Shown piece by piece: positions 1 through 5,378 of a stretch of DNA of 5,422 bases (position 1 is the stretch's first letter; each line of letters starts with the position of its first letter). The notes beneath the pieces were generated by a model, which was not told the DNA's origin, searched no databases, and was given only the letters and a program-made list of their open reading frames with translations. A program made the translations under genes and the position numbers. The DNA is from JAICLL01 sp035252155 (GTDB lineage: Bacteria > Planctomycetota > Planctomycetia > Pirellulales > JAICIG01): NCBI GenBank assembly GCA_035252155.1, contig DATFDL010000489.1, forward strand, positions 1 through 5,422, in the 5' to 3' direction.

Positions 1-1
1 A

Positions 2-409
2 CGGCTGCGTATTTCGACGTGGGTGCAAACCGGCCAGGGCCGCCTGCTCAAAGTCACTGAAGTCGACGACTCGCAGGGTTGGGTGCTGGCACAGTATCTC
101 TACAACGAGCGGCAGCAGCCCGTGGGCAGCGCGATGGCGAGTAGCCATGGCCGCGATCCGGTGACGGGCGTCGTGTTGCCGGCGCGCATCCAGATCGAAA
201 CGCCGGCCACCGACGCTTCGCCCAGGATTTCACTGCGGCTCGACCTGCGGAATGTGCGCGTGAACCAGGCCAGTCTGCCGCCGCAGCTTTGGACGATGCC
301 CAGCTACCCGGGCTATCCGCCGCTGAACCTGGCCGACCCGGCCTTGCGGATGGCCGAACCCACCGTGGCGCCGCCGCGGGCCGTACCCGTGCCTGCTCCC
401 GCGCGGTAG
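2..409 (+). CDS. C-terminal part of an unidentified protein (5' end outside the window)
   Basis: The frame is open from the first bases of the window, so the GTG at 23 is probably internal and about 135 C-terminal residues are visible. The reading frame shows G/C-rich third positions and ends in TAG at 407-409. The visible part alternates polar and hydrophobic residues in a beta-strand-like pattern (for example GWVLAQYLYNE, then ARIQIETPA, then ISLRLDLRNVRVNQ). It is followed by a loop-like segment, LWTMPSYPGYPPLNLADP, and a Pro/Ala-rich tail. I recall similar tails in planctomycete hypothetical proteins, some with a lipoprotein-sorting (LolA-like) fold, but nothing here proves that assignment. 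No membrane segment is visible; the N-terminus, where a signal peptide would be, is missing. The stop codon lies inside the foot of a palindromic repeat (406-409), so the present C-terminus may have been set by insertion of that repeat. Confidence 0.75.
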   Translation, partial: RLRISTWVQTGQGRLLKVTEVDDSQGWVLAQYLYNERQQPVGSAMASSHGRDPVTGVVLPARIQIETPATDASPRISLRLDLRNVRVNQASLPPQLWTMPSYPGYPPLNLADPALRMAEPTVAPPRAVPVPAPAR

Positions 410-495
410 AAACGGAATTCATTCCGTTTTCTTCGTCCGCCGGCTGCCAGTCTCGCGGAGCTCATATCACCGGAACGGAATAAATTCCGTTCCAC
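406..495. repeat. REPIN-like pair of inverted palindromes, AACGGAAT family (90 bp)
   Basis: The left unit starts with a GTAG foot (406-409), followed by a perfect 9-bp stem (410-418 with 421-429) around a 2-nt centre, TC. The right unit is a perfect 10-bp stem (472-481 with 484-493) around AA, with the complementary foot CCAC at 492-495 (GTGG on the other strand). The two units are inverted relative to each other and match at about 20 of 23 aligned positions with one gap. They flank a 42-nt centre (430-471). The GTRG foot plus hairpin, arranged as an inverted doublet, is the known layout of REP doublets (REPINs) moved by RAYT transposases. The identification is by architecture only. The left hairpin is followed by TTTTC and could also act as a weak terminator for the upstream gene. 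Confidence 0.7.
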
Positions 496-581
496 GAGGC
501 GGCGGAATCATTTTTGGTCTACTTGTGCCGCCCCGCGGTTTTGTTACCAATAGCGGTTTCGCCTCGCGATTGGACATTTCC

Positions 582-1781
582 ATGCATGAATTGACCCGCG
601 AACTATTCGTCAAAAACGACTCGAAGATCGTGATGCTGGTGGCCGACGGGCTGGGCGGCCTGCCGCTATCGCCCGAAGGCAACACCGAGCTGGAAACTGC
701 CCACACGCCGAATCTCGACGCCTTGGCCCGGCAAGGCGTGCTCGGGGCGAGCATTCCGGTCAAACCCGGAATCACGCCGGGCAGCGGGCCGGGGCACTTG
801 GCGCTGTTCGGCTACGATCCATTGAAATACGTCATCGGTCGCGGGGCGCTCGAAGCCACCGGCATCGGCTTCGAGCTGGGGCCGAACGACGTGGCCGTGC
901 GCGGCAACTATTGCACGCTCGACGCTCAAGGCAACATCAGCGACCGCCGCGCCGGCCGCATTCCCACCGAAGAGAGCGCGCCCTTGGCCAAAGTGCTGGC
1001 CCGCGTCAACATTCCCGCCGTCGAGGTATTTGTTGAGCCGGTCAAGGAGCATCGCTTTGTGGTGGTGTTTCGAGCGCCGGGCCTCGGCGGGCATGTCCAT
1101 GACACCGATCCGCAGAAAACCGGCGTGCCGCCGCTGGCCCCGGTGGCCGCCCAACCAGCCAGCGCCAAAACCGCCGACATCGCCCGGCAGTTCATCGAGC
1201 AGGCCCACCGGCTGCTGGCCGGTCAGCCCAAGGCCAACGGCCTGACGTTGCGCGGGTTCGCCGCCCGGCCCGATCTGCCGACCTATGAAGAGGTCTATGG
1301 TCTGCGGGCCGCCGCCATCGCCGTCTATCCCATGTACAAAGGGCTGGCGCGGCTGGTGGGCATGCAGATCGTCGGGCAGGCCCAAACGCTCGGGGAACAG
1401 ATCGACGTGCTCGCTGAGAACTGGTCGAAGTTCGACTTTTTCTTTTTGCACTTCAAATACACCGACAGCACGGGCGAGGACGGCAACTTTCAAAACAAGG
1501 TGCGGCGCATCGAAGAGCTCGACGCCGTGATGCCGCGCGTCACTGCCCTCAAGCCGACCGTGCTGATCGTGACCGGCGACCACAGCACCCCTAGCTTGTT
1601 GAAAAGCCATAGCTGGCATCCGGTGCCGACGCTGCTCTGGTCGGCCTGCTGCCGCAGCGACGACTGCCAGTCGTTCAGTGAGCGCGAGAGCGTGCACGGC
1701 GGCCTCGGGCAGTTTGAGGCCAAGTACTTGATGCCGTTGGCGTTGGCCAATGCCGGCCGGCTGGGGAAATACGGGGCGTGA
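582..1781 (+). CDS. apgM: Cofactor-independent phosphoglycerate mutase, archaeal (ApgM) type
   Basis: Predicted to interconvert 3-phosphoglycerate and 2-phosphoglycerate in glycolysis/gluconeogenesis without 2,3-bisphosphoglycerate. It is a cytoplasmic metalloenzyme of the alkaline-phosphatase superfamily. Visible in order, numbering from ATG 582 (399 aa): VADGLGG with metal-ligand Asp22; ETAHTPNLDALA; PGSGPGHLALFGYDP with the likely phosphorylated Ser68 and His72; GALEATGIGFEL and RGNYCTLD; DRRAGR; the insert domain; LHFKYTDSTGEDGNF with Asp295 and nearby acidic ligands; TGDHSTP with Asp333/His334; HSWHPVPTLL with His343/His346; and HGGLGQF near the C-terminus. Length and motif order fit an intact ApgM family member. 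The frame is open upstream to a GTG at 525, but ATG 582 begins MHELTRELF, close to the N-terminus I expect in planctomycete homologs. An in-frame TTG at 570 is another possibility. No clear Shine-Dalgarno precedes any of these starts. The related homoserine-kinase-like (ThrH/ApgM-like) function is a less likely alternative. Confidence 0.93.
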   Translation: MHELTRELFVKNDSKIVMLVADGLGGLPLSPEGNTELETAHTPNLDALARQGVLGASIPVKPGITPGSGPGHLALFGYDPLKYVIGRGALEATGIGFELGPNDVAVRGNYCTLDAQGNISDRRAGRIPTEESAPLAKVLARVNIPAVEVFVEPVKEHRFVVVFRAPGLGGHVHDTDPQKTGVPPLAPVAAQPASAKTADIARQFIEQAHRLLAGQPKANGLTLRGFAARPDLPTYEEVYGLRAAAIAVYPMYKGLARLVGMQIVGQAQTLGEQIDVLAENWSKFDFFFLHFKYTDSTGEDGNFQNKVRRIEELDAVMPRVTALKPTVLIVTGDHSTPSLLKSHSWHPVPTLLWSACCRSDDCQSFSERESVHGGLGQFEAKYLMPLALANAGRLGKYGA

Positions 1782-1806
1782 ATTCTGGATTTTAGATTTT
1801 GCTGGC

Positions 1807-2547
1807 GTGAGCGAGCCGAATCCCTATCAGTCGCCCGTTTCGTTGGACCAGCCGTCGGAGCTGGACGGCTTTTATACGTCGAAGCTGACGGCGCTGCGGT
1901 ATGTGGAGCTTTGGCGCATCGCGAATCGTTGGCACCATTTTGCGTTCGCGGCGCTCGCCAAGACGCTCCGCTGGACGGTGCCGTCAAACACGGCCTTTAA
2001 GGCGCTCGAGCCGATCAAATTGGTGGACAAGAGCGAGCTGCCGGAGAAGGCTCGCGAGAAGCTGCTTCCTGTCGTGGAGTCGTGCCGCGAGCTGGCGCTG
2101 CAACTGGCCTTCTATTACACGGTCGAACGACGCGACCCCAACGAGAGCTACGCAGCCGAGTTTTTAAATCAATCGGGCACGAGTTCTGTCATGACGAACT
2201 GGGTGCGCGTTCGGGCAGGTCAGATCGTTAAAGAGCAACTATCCTGTTTTGTTCAATCCTGGCTTGACGATGGCGGAGTGCTCTCCACGAGCAATCAGCG
2301 GCGAATGCTCGATGCGCCGGAGATGGTCGAGCGGGTGCACGTGCCGGGGGCGAGCATTGCCGATTTACTGCAAATCCACACAGAGCGTCTGCAAACAATC
2401 TCACCGAGCCGCGTGCTGTTGCTCGATCGCGATCGGCTGCTGGAGCGGCTGAACGTCAACAAGCGATTGATTGCCGAGTTCCACATCCGCCGCGGATTTT
2501 GGGTGCCCAAACCCGCCGAAACGGTGACGGTGAGCGCGATCACCTGA
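1807..2547 (+). CDS. Hypothetical protein, NPYQSP N-terminus, first of two tandem paralogs
   Basis: Encodes 246 aa from GTG 1807. Function not recognised. The start was chosen because the protein then opens VSEPNPYQSP, matching MNDPNPYQSP of the next gene. An ATG at 1750 is in frame but would overlap apgM by 32 nt and add 19 residues with no counterpart in the paralog. No Shine-Dalgarno is evident at either site. No signal peptide or membrane helix is visible, so it is probably soluble and cytoplasmic. Blocks shared with the paralog, in order: LTALR..ELWR; a helix ending AKTLR; LEP; AREKL then SCREL and QLAFY; DP.ES; SWLDDG; NQR; LQT..P.RV..LDR.RLL; and a C-terminal block ending in FWVP. It has an extra tail (KPAETVTVSAIT) that the paralog lacks. 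It lies 25 nt after apgM and 14 nt before its paralog, so co-transcription is possible. Confidence 0.8.
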   Translation: MSEPNPYQSPVSLDQPSELDGFYTSKLTALRYVELWRIANRWHHFAFAALAKTLRWTVPSNTAFKALEPIKLVDKSELPEKAREKLLPVVESCRELALQLAFYYTVERRDPNESYAAEFLNQSGTSSVMTNWVRVRAGQIVKEQLSCFVQSWLDDGGVLSTSNQRRMLDAPEMVERVHVPGASIADLLQIHTERLQTISPSRVLLLDRDRLLERLNVNKRLIAEFHIRRGFWVPKPAETVTVSAIT

Positions 2548-2561
2548 GCTACGCTACCGTA

Positions 2562-3269
2562 ATGAATGATCCGAATCCCTACCAGTCGCCGACTTCTTCG
2601 GTTAGCCCTCTGGACGGTGTTTACACTTGGAATTTGACGGCACTGCGAAATGGGGAACTTTGGCGTCTCATGTCTCGTTGGGACCGCTTCGTATTTACAG
2701 CGATCGCCAAGACGCTACGCCTATCGCGCAGGTCGAATGGAGCTTTCAGACCACTCGAACCCTTCTCGGTGCTGCCCGAGGAGAATCTGCCCGCGATGGC
2801 GCGCGAGAAGCTGTGCCCCGCTCTCCAGTCTTGCCGCGAACTGGGCTTTCAATTGGCCTTCTATTGCGCCGGCGACTTATGTGATCCCAGCGAAAGCTGC
2901 GAAGCATTTTGTTTGAACGATTCAGGAACGATCGCGGCTGAGTTGACCTGGATACGGACTCGCGTGCAACCAGCCATGGTGGATGGTGTAGTCTGGTCCC
3001 TTGGATCTTGGCTCGATGACGGCACCGACCTTACGACGTGGAACCAGCGAGCGTGGTACGACTTTCCGCCGTTCATTCAATGCCTGCAACTGCCGGACGC
3101 GACTCCGGCGGAGCTGCTGCGCCGCCACTCGGGCCGTTTGCAGACGGTTGCTCCAAACCGCGTGATGCGGCTTGATCGCCATCGGCTTCTCGATGTGATC
3201 AACGCCGATAAGCGCCGCTTCGCCGAATTCCAAATTGCCCGAGGCGTTTGGGTGCCAATGCCGGGTTAA
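2562..3269 (+). CDS. Hypothetical protein, NPYQSP N-terminus, second of two tandem paralogs
   Basis: Encodes 235 aa from ATG 2562. The frame is open further upstream to 2499, but that would overlap the preceding gene, and the motif MNDPNPYQSP fixes the start. It aligns with the preceding protein over its whole length with only small gaps, at roughly 40-50% identity by eye, so the pair is an old tandem duplication. The best conserved stretches are AREKL, SCREL, QLAFY, SWLDDG, RLQT..P.RV and the C-terminal block FAEFQIARGVWVP (IAEFHIRRGFWVP in the paralog). Trp and Arg are abundant and the protein looks soluble, with no membrane helix or signal peptide. It has more Cys residues (CREL, FYCAG, CDPSESCEAFC) than its paralog, but no regular metal-binding spacing. 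Function unknown; the NPYQSP opening is one I associate with planctomycete proteins. Confidence 0.85.
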   Translation: MNDPNPYQSPTSSVSPLDGVYTWNLTALRNGELWRLMSRWDRFVFTAIAKTLRLSRRSNGAFRPLEPFSVLPEENLPAMAREKLCPALQSCRELGFQLAFYCAGDLCDPSESCEAFCLNDSGTIAAELTWIRTRVQPAMVDGVVWSLGSWLDDGTDLTTWNQRAWYDFPPFIQCLQLPDATPAELLRRHSGRLQTVAPNRVMRLDRHRLLDVINADKRRFAEFQIARGVWVPMPG

Positions 3270-3340
3270 CGAGCTGGCACACGCCGCGACAAAGCAGTGG
3301 CTGCTTGTTGATACATCGGCGACAAGTTAGACTTAGTGAC

Positions 3341-3580
3341 ATGACACCGAAAATAACTGAGGAACAGCGGGCTGCGTTAAGCGGGCACGTGGGGCCGCTG
3401 CCGATTGAAGACGAGCAAACGCAACAAGTGTTTTTTTTGCTCGATCAAGCCAGTCTCGACAAGCTCCAGCGCGAGGCCGACCGCGCGGCAATCCGTGAGG
3501 GAATTGCGGACATGGAGGTAGGCCGCGTACTGACGCTTGAACAACTTGACTCGCGGATTCGAGCCACGCTGGGACTCTAA
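3341..3580 (+). CDS. Probable antitoxin of a type II toxin-antitoxin pair
   Basis: Encodes 79 aa from ATG 3341. The frame extends to 3248, but that would overlap the preceding gene, and ATG 3341 opens MTPKITEEQRAAL, a typical start for this kind of protein. The layout is a charged N-terminal segment, a short beta-rich piece (GPLPIEDEQTQQVFFLLD), and two helical segments (ASLDKLQREADRAAIREGIADMEV and LTLEQLDSRIRATL). This resembles the small Phd/ParD-like antitoxins paired with RelE/ParE toxins in planctomycetes. The role is inferred mainly from the toxin gene starting 6 nt after its stop codon. It should bind and neutralise that toxin; whether it also binds its own promoter is not visible. 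No good Shine-Dalgarno is seen. A short dyad, AAGT-tag-ACTT (3324-3334), lies just before the start and could be an operator, but it is weak. Confidence 0.72.
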   Translation: MTPKITEEQRAALSGHVGPLPIEDEQTQQVFFLLDQASLDKLQREADRAAIREGIADMEVGRVLTLEQLDSRIRATLGL

Positions 3581-3586
3581 TCCAGG

Positions 3587-3910
3587 ATGCCGTACACCGT
3601 CGTCGTCACGGAGCGAGCCGCAGCCAATATCGAGGAGGCGGCGACGTGGTGGGCCCGCGAGCGATCTGTAGAGCAAGCATCCCACTGGTATTCGAAAGTG
3701 CGGAAGGCGATCGATGGGCTGGCGACCGACCCCCAGCGTCATGGCTTAGCTGCGGAGTCTTCCGAGTTCCCTTACGAGCTGCGCGAACTTCATATCGGAC
3801 TCCGATCACGGGGCACTCATCGGGTTCTCTTCAGCGTTGCCCACAGTACGGTAGTCGTCCTAACTGTACGCCACGTCGCTCAGCGCCCTGTCACCCCACA
3901 CGATTTTTGA
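3587..3910 (+). CDS. RelE/ParE-family toxin
   Basis: Encodes 107 aa from ATG 3587. The pattern is that of the RelE/ParE superfamily: an N-terminal strand YTVVVTERAAANIEEAATWW; the helix W-A-R-E-R-S followed by QASHWYSKVRKAIDGL; the DPQRHGLAAESSEFPYELREL loop (residues about 48-68); then strands around THRVLFSV (77-84) and VVVLTVRHVAQRP (89-101). Arg79 in the HRVLF strand and the Arg/His of VRHVAQR are at positions usually important in this fold. Family members either cleave mRNA on the ribosome (RelE) or poison DNA gyrase (ParE); the sequence does not tell me which. It is in the usual antitoxin-first order, 6 nt downstream of the antitoxin, and the lack of a spaced Shine-Dalgarno suggests translational coupling. 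Length is normal, so it appears intact. Confidence 0.85.
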   Translation: MPYTVVVTERAAANIEEAATWWARERSVEQASHWYSKVRKAIDGLATDPQRHGLAAESSEFPYELRELHIGLRSRGTHRVLFSVAHSTVVVLTVRHVAQRPVTPHDF

Positions 3911-3991
3911 TCCGTCGTTCCTGGTGGCGACGCTGAACGCTTCATCTTGGGAGCCGACCGTTCCGGGATCGGGTGCGCGATGCGGATCGCA

Positions 3992-4013
3992 ATCGGAATA
4001 AATTCCGTTCTAC
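3992..4013 (-). repeat. Solitary REP-like unit, AACGGAAT family
   Basis: Read on the - strand, this is a GTAG foot (4013-4010) followed by AACGGAAT, a 2-nt centre, and ATTCCGAT, giving an 8-bp stem with one mismatch. On the + strand, 3994-4019 matches 476-501 at 24 of 26 positions, including sequence outside the palindrome, so this is a true repeat copy and not a chance palindrome. No inverted partner is visible nearby. It ends directly before the -35 box of the predicted S10 operon promoter. The rest of the 3911-3991 stretch shows nothing I can identify. Confidence 0.72.
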
Positions 4014-4019
4014 GGGGCG

Positions 4020-4048
4020 TTGACAGCAAAAGGCCAAAGGCTTACGAT
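4020..4048 (+). promoter_or_regulatory. Predicted sigma70-type promoter of the S10 operon
   Basis: A perfect -35 hexamer TTGACA (4020-4025) is followed, after a 17-nt spacer, by TACGAT (4043-4048; 4 of 6 matches to TATAAT including the critical first T, the A at position 2 and the last T). Transcription would start near 4055, leaving a leader of about 100 nt before rpsJ. Position, strand and spacing all fit a strong ribosomal-protein promoter. Confidence 0.65.
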
Positions 4049-4052
4049 CATC

Positions 4053-4108
4053 GGTTCGCCCTTAAATGGGGTGCGGAAACCAGCGGCAAAATCGACGTGA
4101 TTTTGCCG
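4053..4108 (+). promoter_or_regulatory. Structured 5' leader of the S10 operon: two consecutive hairpins
   Basis: The first stem pairs GGTT (4053-4056) and CGCCC (4057-4061) with GGGTG (4069-4073, one G-U) and AACC (4078-4081), with an asymmetric bulge at 4074-4077. The second is a perfect 10-bp stem, CGGCAAAATC (4084-4093) with its complement at 4099-4108, closed by the loop GACGT. No T-run follows, so it is not a simple intrinsic terminator. In enterobacteria the S10 operon leader is the site of L4-mediated autoregulation; an analogous role here is inference from position and structure. The second hairpin could instead be another dispersed repeat. Confidence 0.5.
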
Positions 4109-4153
4109 AGGGTTTGTTGCCAACAATGAGGCGGTCTGCGAGGGTACGAGCGC

Positions 4154-4486
4154 GTGGCTGGTCCAGCTAGTGAGGTGATCCGAATCCGCATGGAGGCCTA
4201 CGACCACTCCGTGCTCGATCAGAGCGCCGCCGAAATCGTCGATACCGCCAAGCGGACCGGCTCGGAAGTACACGGGCCGATTCCGCTGCCCACCCGCATC
4301 GAACGCTACACCGTGCTTTCGGGTCCGCACGTGGATAAGAAGGCGCGGCAGCAGTTCGAGATCCGCACGCACAAGCGGCTGATCGACATCGTGCAGTCGA
4401 CGGCCAAAACGATCGAGGCCCTGAACAAGCTGAGCCTGCCGGCCGGCGTGGACATCAAGATCAAGGCTTCGAGCCGGCAGCATTAG
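4154..4486 (+). CDS. rpsJ: 30S ribosomal protein S10
   Basis: Encodes 110 aa. S10 is a small-subunit head protein and, in bacteria where it has been studied, partners NusB in antitermination. The family signature is clear: IRIRMEAYDHSVLDQSAAEIV near the start, KRTGSEVHGPIPLPTR (GPIPLPTR at 41-48), YTVLSGPHVDKKARQQFEIRTHKRLIDIV (52-80), and a C-terminal strand GVDIKIKA. GTG 4154 was chosen because GAGGG at 4140-4144 gives a Shine-Dalgarno with a 9-nt spacer, and it yields the short extension MAGPASEV. The in-frame GTG at 4175 is a less likely alternative. It is the first gene of the S10 operon here, with its own promoter and leader; no tuf or fusA is seen upstream in the window. Confidence 0.96.
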   Translation: MAGPASEVIRIRMEAYDHSVLDQSAAEIVDTAKRTGSEVHGPIPLPTRIERYTVLSGPHVDKKARQQFEIRTHKRLIDIVQSTAKTIEALNKLSLPAGVDIKIKASSRQH

Positions 4487-4503
4487 GGTGACGGACGCCC
4501 GCC

Positions 4504-4591
4504 GTGGGTCAGGCTTTCCAGTCTGACGTGCTGGGCTGAAGACGCGGCTTGCACAACGAGACTTCGCGTCAGGCTGGAAAGCCTGACCTAC
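4504..4591. repeat. REPIN-like pair of inverted palindromes, GTCAGGCT family (88 bp), inside the S10 operon
   Basis: The left unit has foot GTGG (4504-4507), then stem GTCAGGCT (4508-4515), loop TTCC, and AGTCTGAC (4520-4527; one G-U pair). The right unit is the inverted copy: GTCAGGCT (4568-4575), loop GGAA, AGCCTGAC (4580-4587), and foot CTAC (4588-4591; GTAG on the - strand). The two 24-nt arms are complementary at 22 of 24 positions and flank a 40-nt centre. Translated on the - strand, the right arm reads VGQAFQPD, a string I recall from many spurious planctomycete ORFs, which suggests the repeat is abundant in such genomes. It occupies about half of the rpsJ-rplC gap and is transcribed with the operon. 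Confidence 0.78.
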
Positions 4592-4673
4592 AAACATGAA
4601 ACGGACGTTGCTCGGGTAATTTGCGGTAGCCACTCCGCACCTCCCGGCGACACGGACCACAAGGCAACCAACG

Positions 4674-5360
4674 ATGGCCATCGGACTACTCGGCCGCAAG
4701 GTCGGGATGACGCAAATCTTTGACGAGACCGGCACGGTGATCCCCGTCACCGTGATTCAGGCCGGTCCGTGTCATGTGTTGCAGTTGCGCACCGCCGAAC
4801 GCGATGGCTATGAGGCGGTGCAGCTTGGTTTTGCCGACATGCCGCGGCGGATCGCCAGTCGCAGCCAACGTGGTCACGTGGCCAAGCTCGACAGCAAACG
4901 CGCCCGCCGCCGCGGTGCCGGCGGTGTCGAATTGCCCGATCGGGCAGACTGCGAGCCCAAACGCTTTGTGCGCGAGTTGCGGGGCGCCGTCGGCGAGCAC
5001 ACCATCGGCCAGCAACTTTCCGTCGCGGTCTTTGAGAGCGTTCCCTCGGTCGACGTGACCGGCACCTCGAAGGGGCGCGGCACGTCGGGGGTCATCAAGC
5101 GGCACAGGTTCCGCGGCCAGCGCGCCAGTCACGGTGTGAAAAAGGTGCATCGGCATGCCGGCTCGACCGGCTGCAATTCGTTCCCGCACCGAGTCTTCAA
5201 AGGCCGCCGCATGGCCGGCCGCTACGGCGACGAACAGAGCACCATGCGCAACCTGAAGGTGGTGCGCGTCGACGCCGAAAACAACCTGATCTTGGTGCGC
5301 GGCGCGGTGCCCGGCCCCAACGGCGGATATGTGGTCATCCGCCAGACCAACAAACTTTAG
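4674..5360 (+). CDS. rplC: 50S ribosomal protein L3
   Basis: Encodes 228 aa, slightly longer than the 209 aa of E. coli L3. L3 is an early-assembling 23S rRNA-binding protein whose central loop reaches toward the peptidyl-transferase centre. Visible motifs: the N-terminal GLLGRKVGMTQIFDE; VTVIQAGPC; a basic segment around SKRARRRGAGG (74-84); then the loop region TGTSKGRGTSGVIKRHRF, followed by RGQRASHG (147-154), in which Gln149 aligns with the Gln methylated in E. coli L3; then FPHRVFKGRRMAGRYGDE and the C-terminal NLILVRGAVPGPNGG. AAGG at 4661-4664 gives a Shine-Dalgarno with a 9-nt spacer before ATG 4674. The 187-nt gap to rpsJ is unusually long for this operon and is half filled by the REPIN-like repeat. 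A weak 5-bp dyad, TGCGG/CCGCA (4622-4639), lies closer to the start. Confidence 0.97.
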   Translation: MAIGLLGRKVGMTQIFDETGTVIPVTVIQAGPCHVLQLRTAERDGYEAVQLGFADMPRRIASRSQRGHVAKLDSKRARRRGAGGVELPDRADCEPKRFVRELRGAVGEHTIGQQLSVAVFESVPSVDVTGTSKGRGTSGVIKRHRFRGQRASHGVKKVHRHAGSTGCNSFPHRVFKGRRMAGRYGDEQSTMRNLKVVRVDAENNLILVRGAVPGPNGGYVVIRQTNKL

Positions 5361-5378
5361 CATCGGACGAGCAGGCTT

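Noticed and set aside
410..430. Strong intrinsic terminator after the first gene
   Set aside because: The stem is AT-rich and followed by only four Ts then C. The same palindrome recurs at other sites without T-runs, so it is better explained as a dispersed repeat; any terminator activity would be secondary.
406..495. CRISPR array made of the repeated palindromes
   Set aside because: Only two palindromes occur here and they are inverted relative to each other. There is no series of direct repeats with equal spacers and no cas gene.
666..1697. Long - strand open frame (343 codons) opposite the phosphoglycerate mutase gene
   Set aside because: It is a shadow of a high-GC coding region. The + strand has a full set of phosphoglycerate mutase motifs, while the - strand product is low-complexity His/Gly/Arg-rich with no family pattern.
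1750..1806. Upstream ATG start for the first paralog
   Set aside because: It overlaps apgM, has no Shine-Dalgarno, and adds residues absent from the paralog, which begins exactly at the NPYQSP segment.
3305..3333. Promoter for the toxin-antitoxin pair (TTGTTG, 17 nt, TAGACT)
   Set aside because: Only 3/6 and 4/6 matches to consensus; too weak to annotate without transcript data.
3947..4129. Small + strand open frame of 60 codons before rpsJ
   Set aside because: It covers the solitary repeat, promoter and leader hairpins, shows no protein-like composition and has no ribosome binding site.
4010..4750. - strand open frame of 246 codons across rpsJ and the spacer, containing VGQAFQPD
   Set aside because: It runs antisense through rpsJ, the promoter/leader and the repeat. 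The recognisable string comes from the repeat arm, not from a real protein.
4686..5363. - strand open frame of 225 codons opposite rplC
   Set aside because: Shadow of rplC, which is unambiguous on the + strand.
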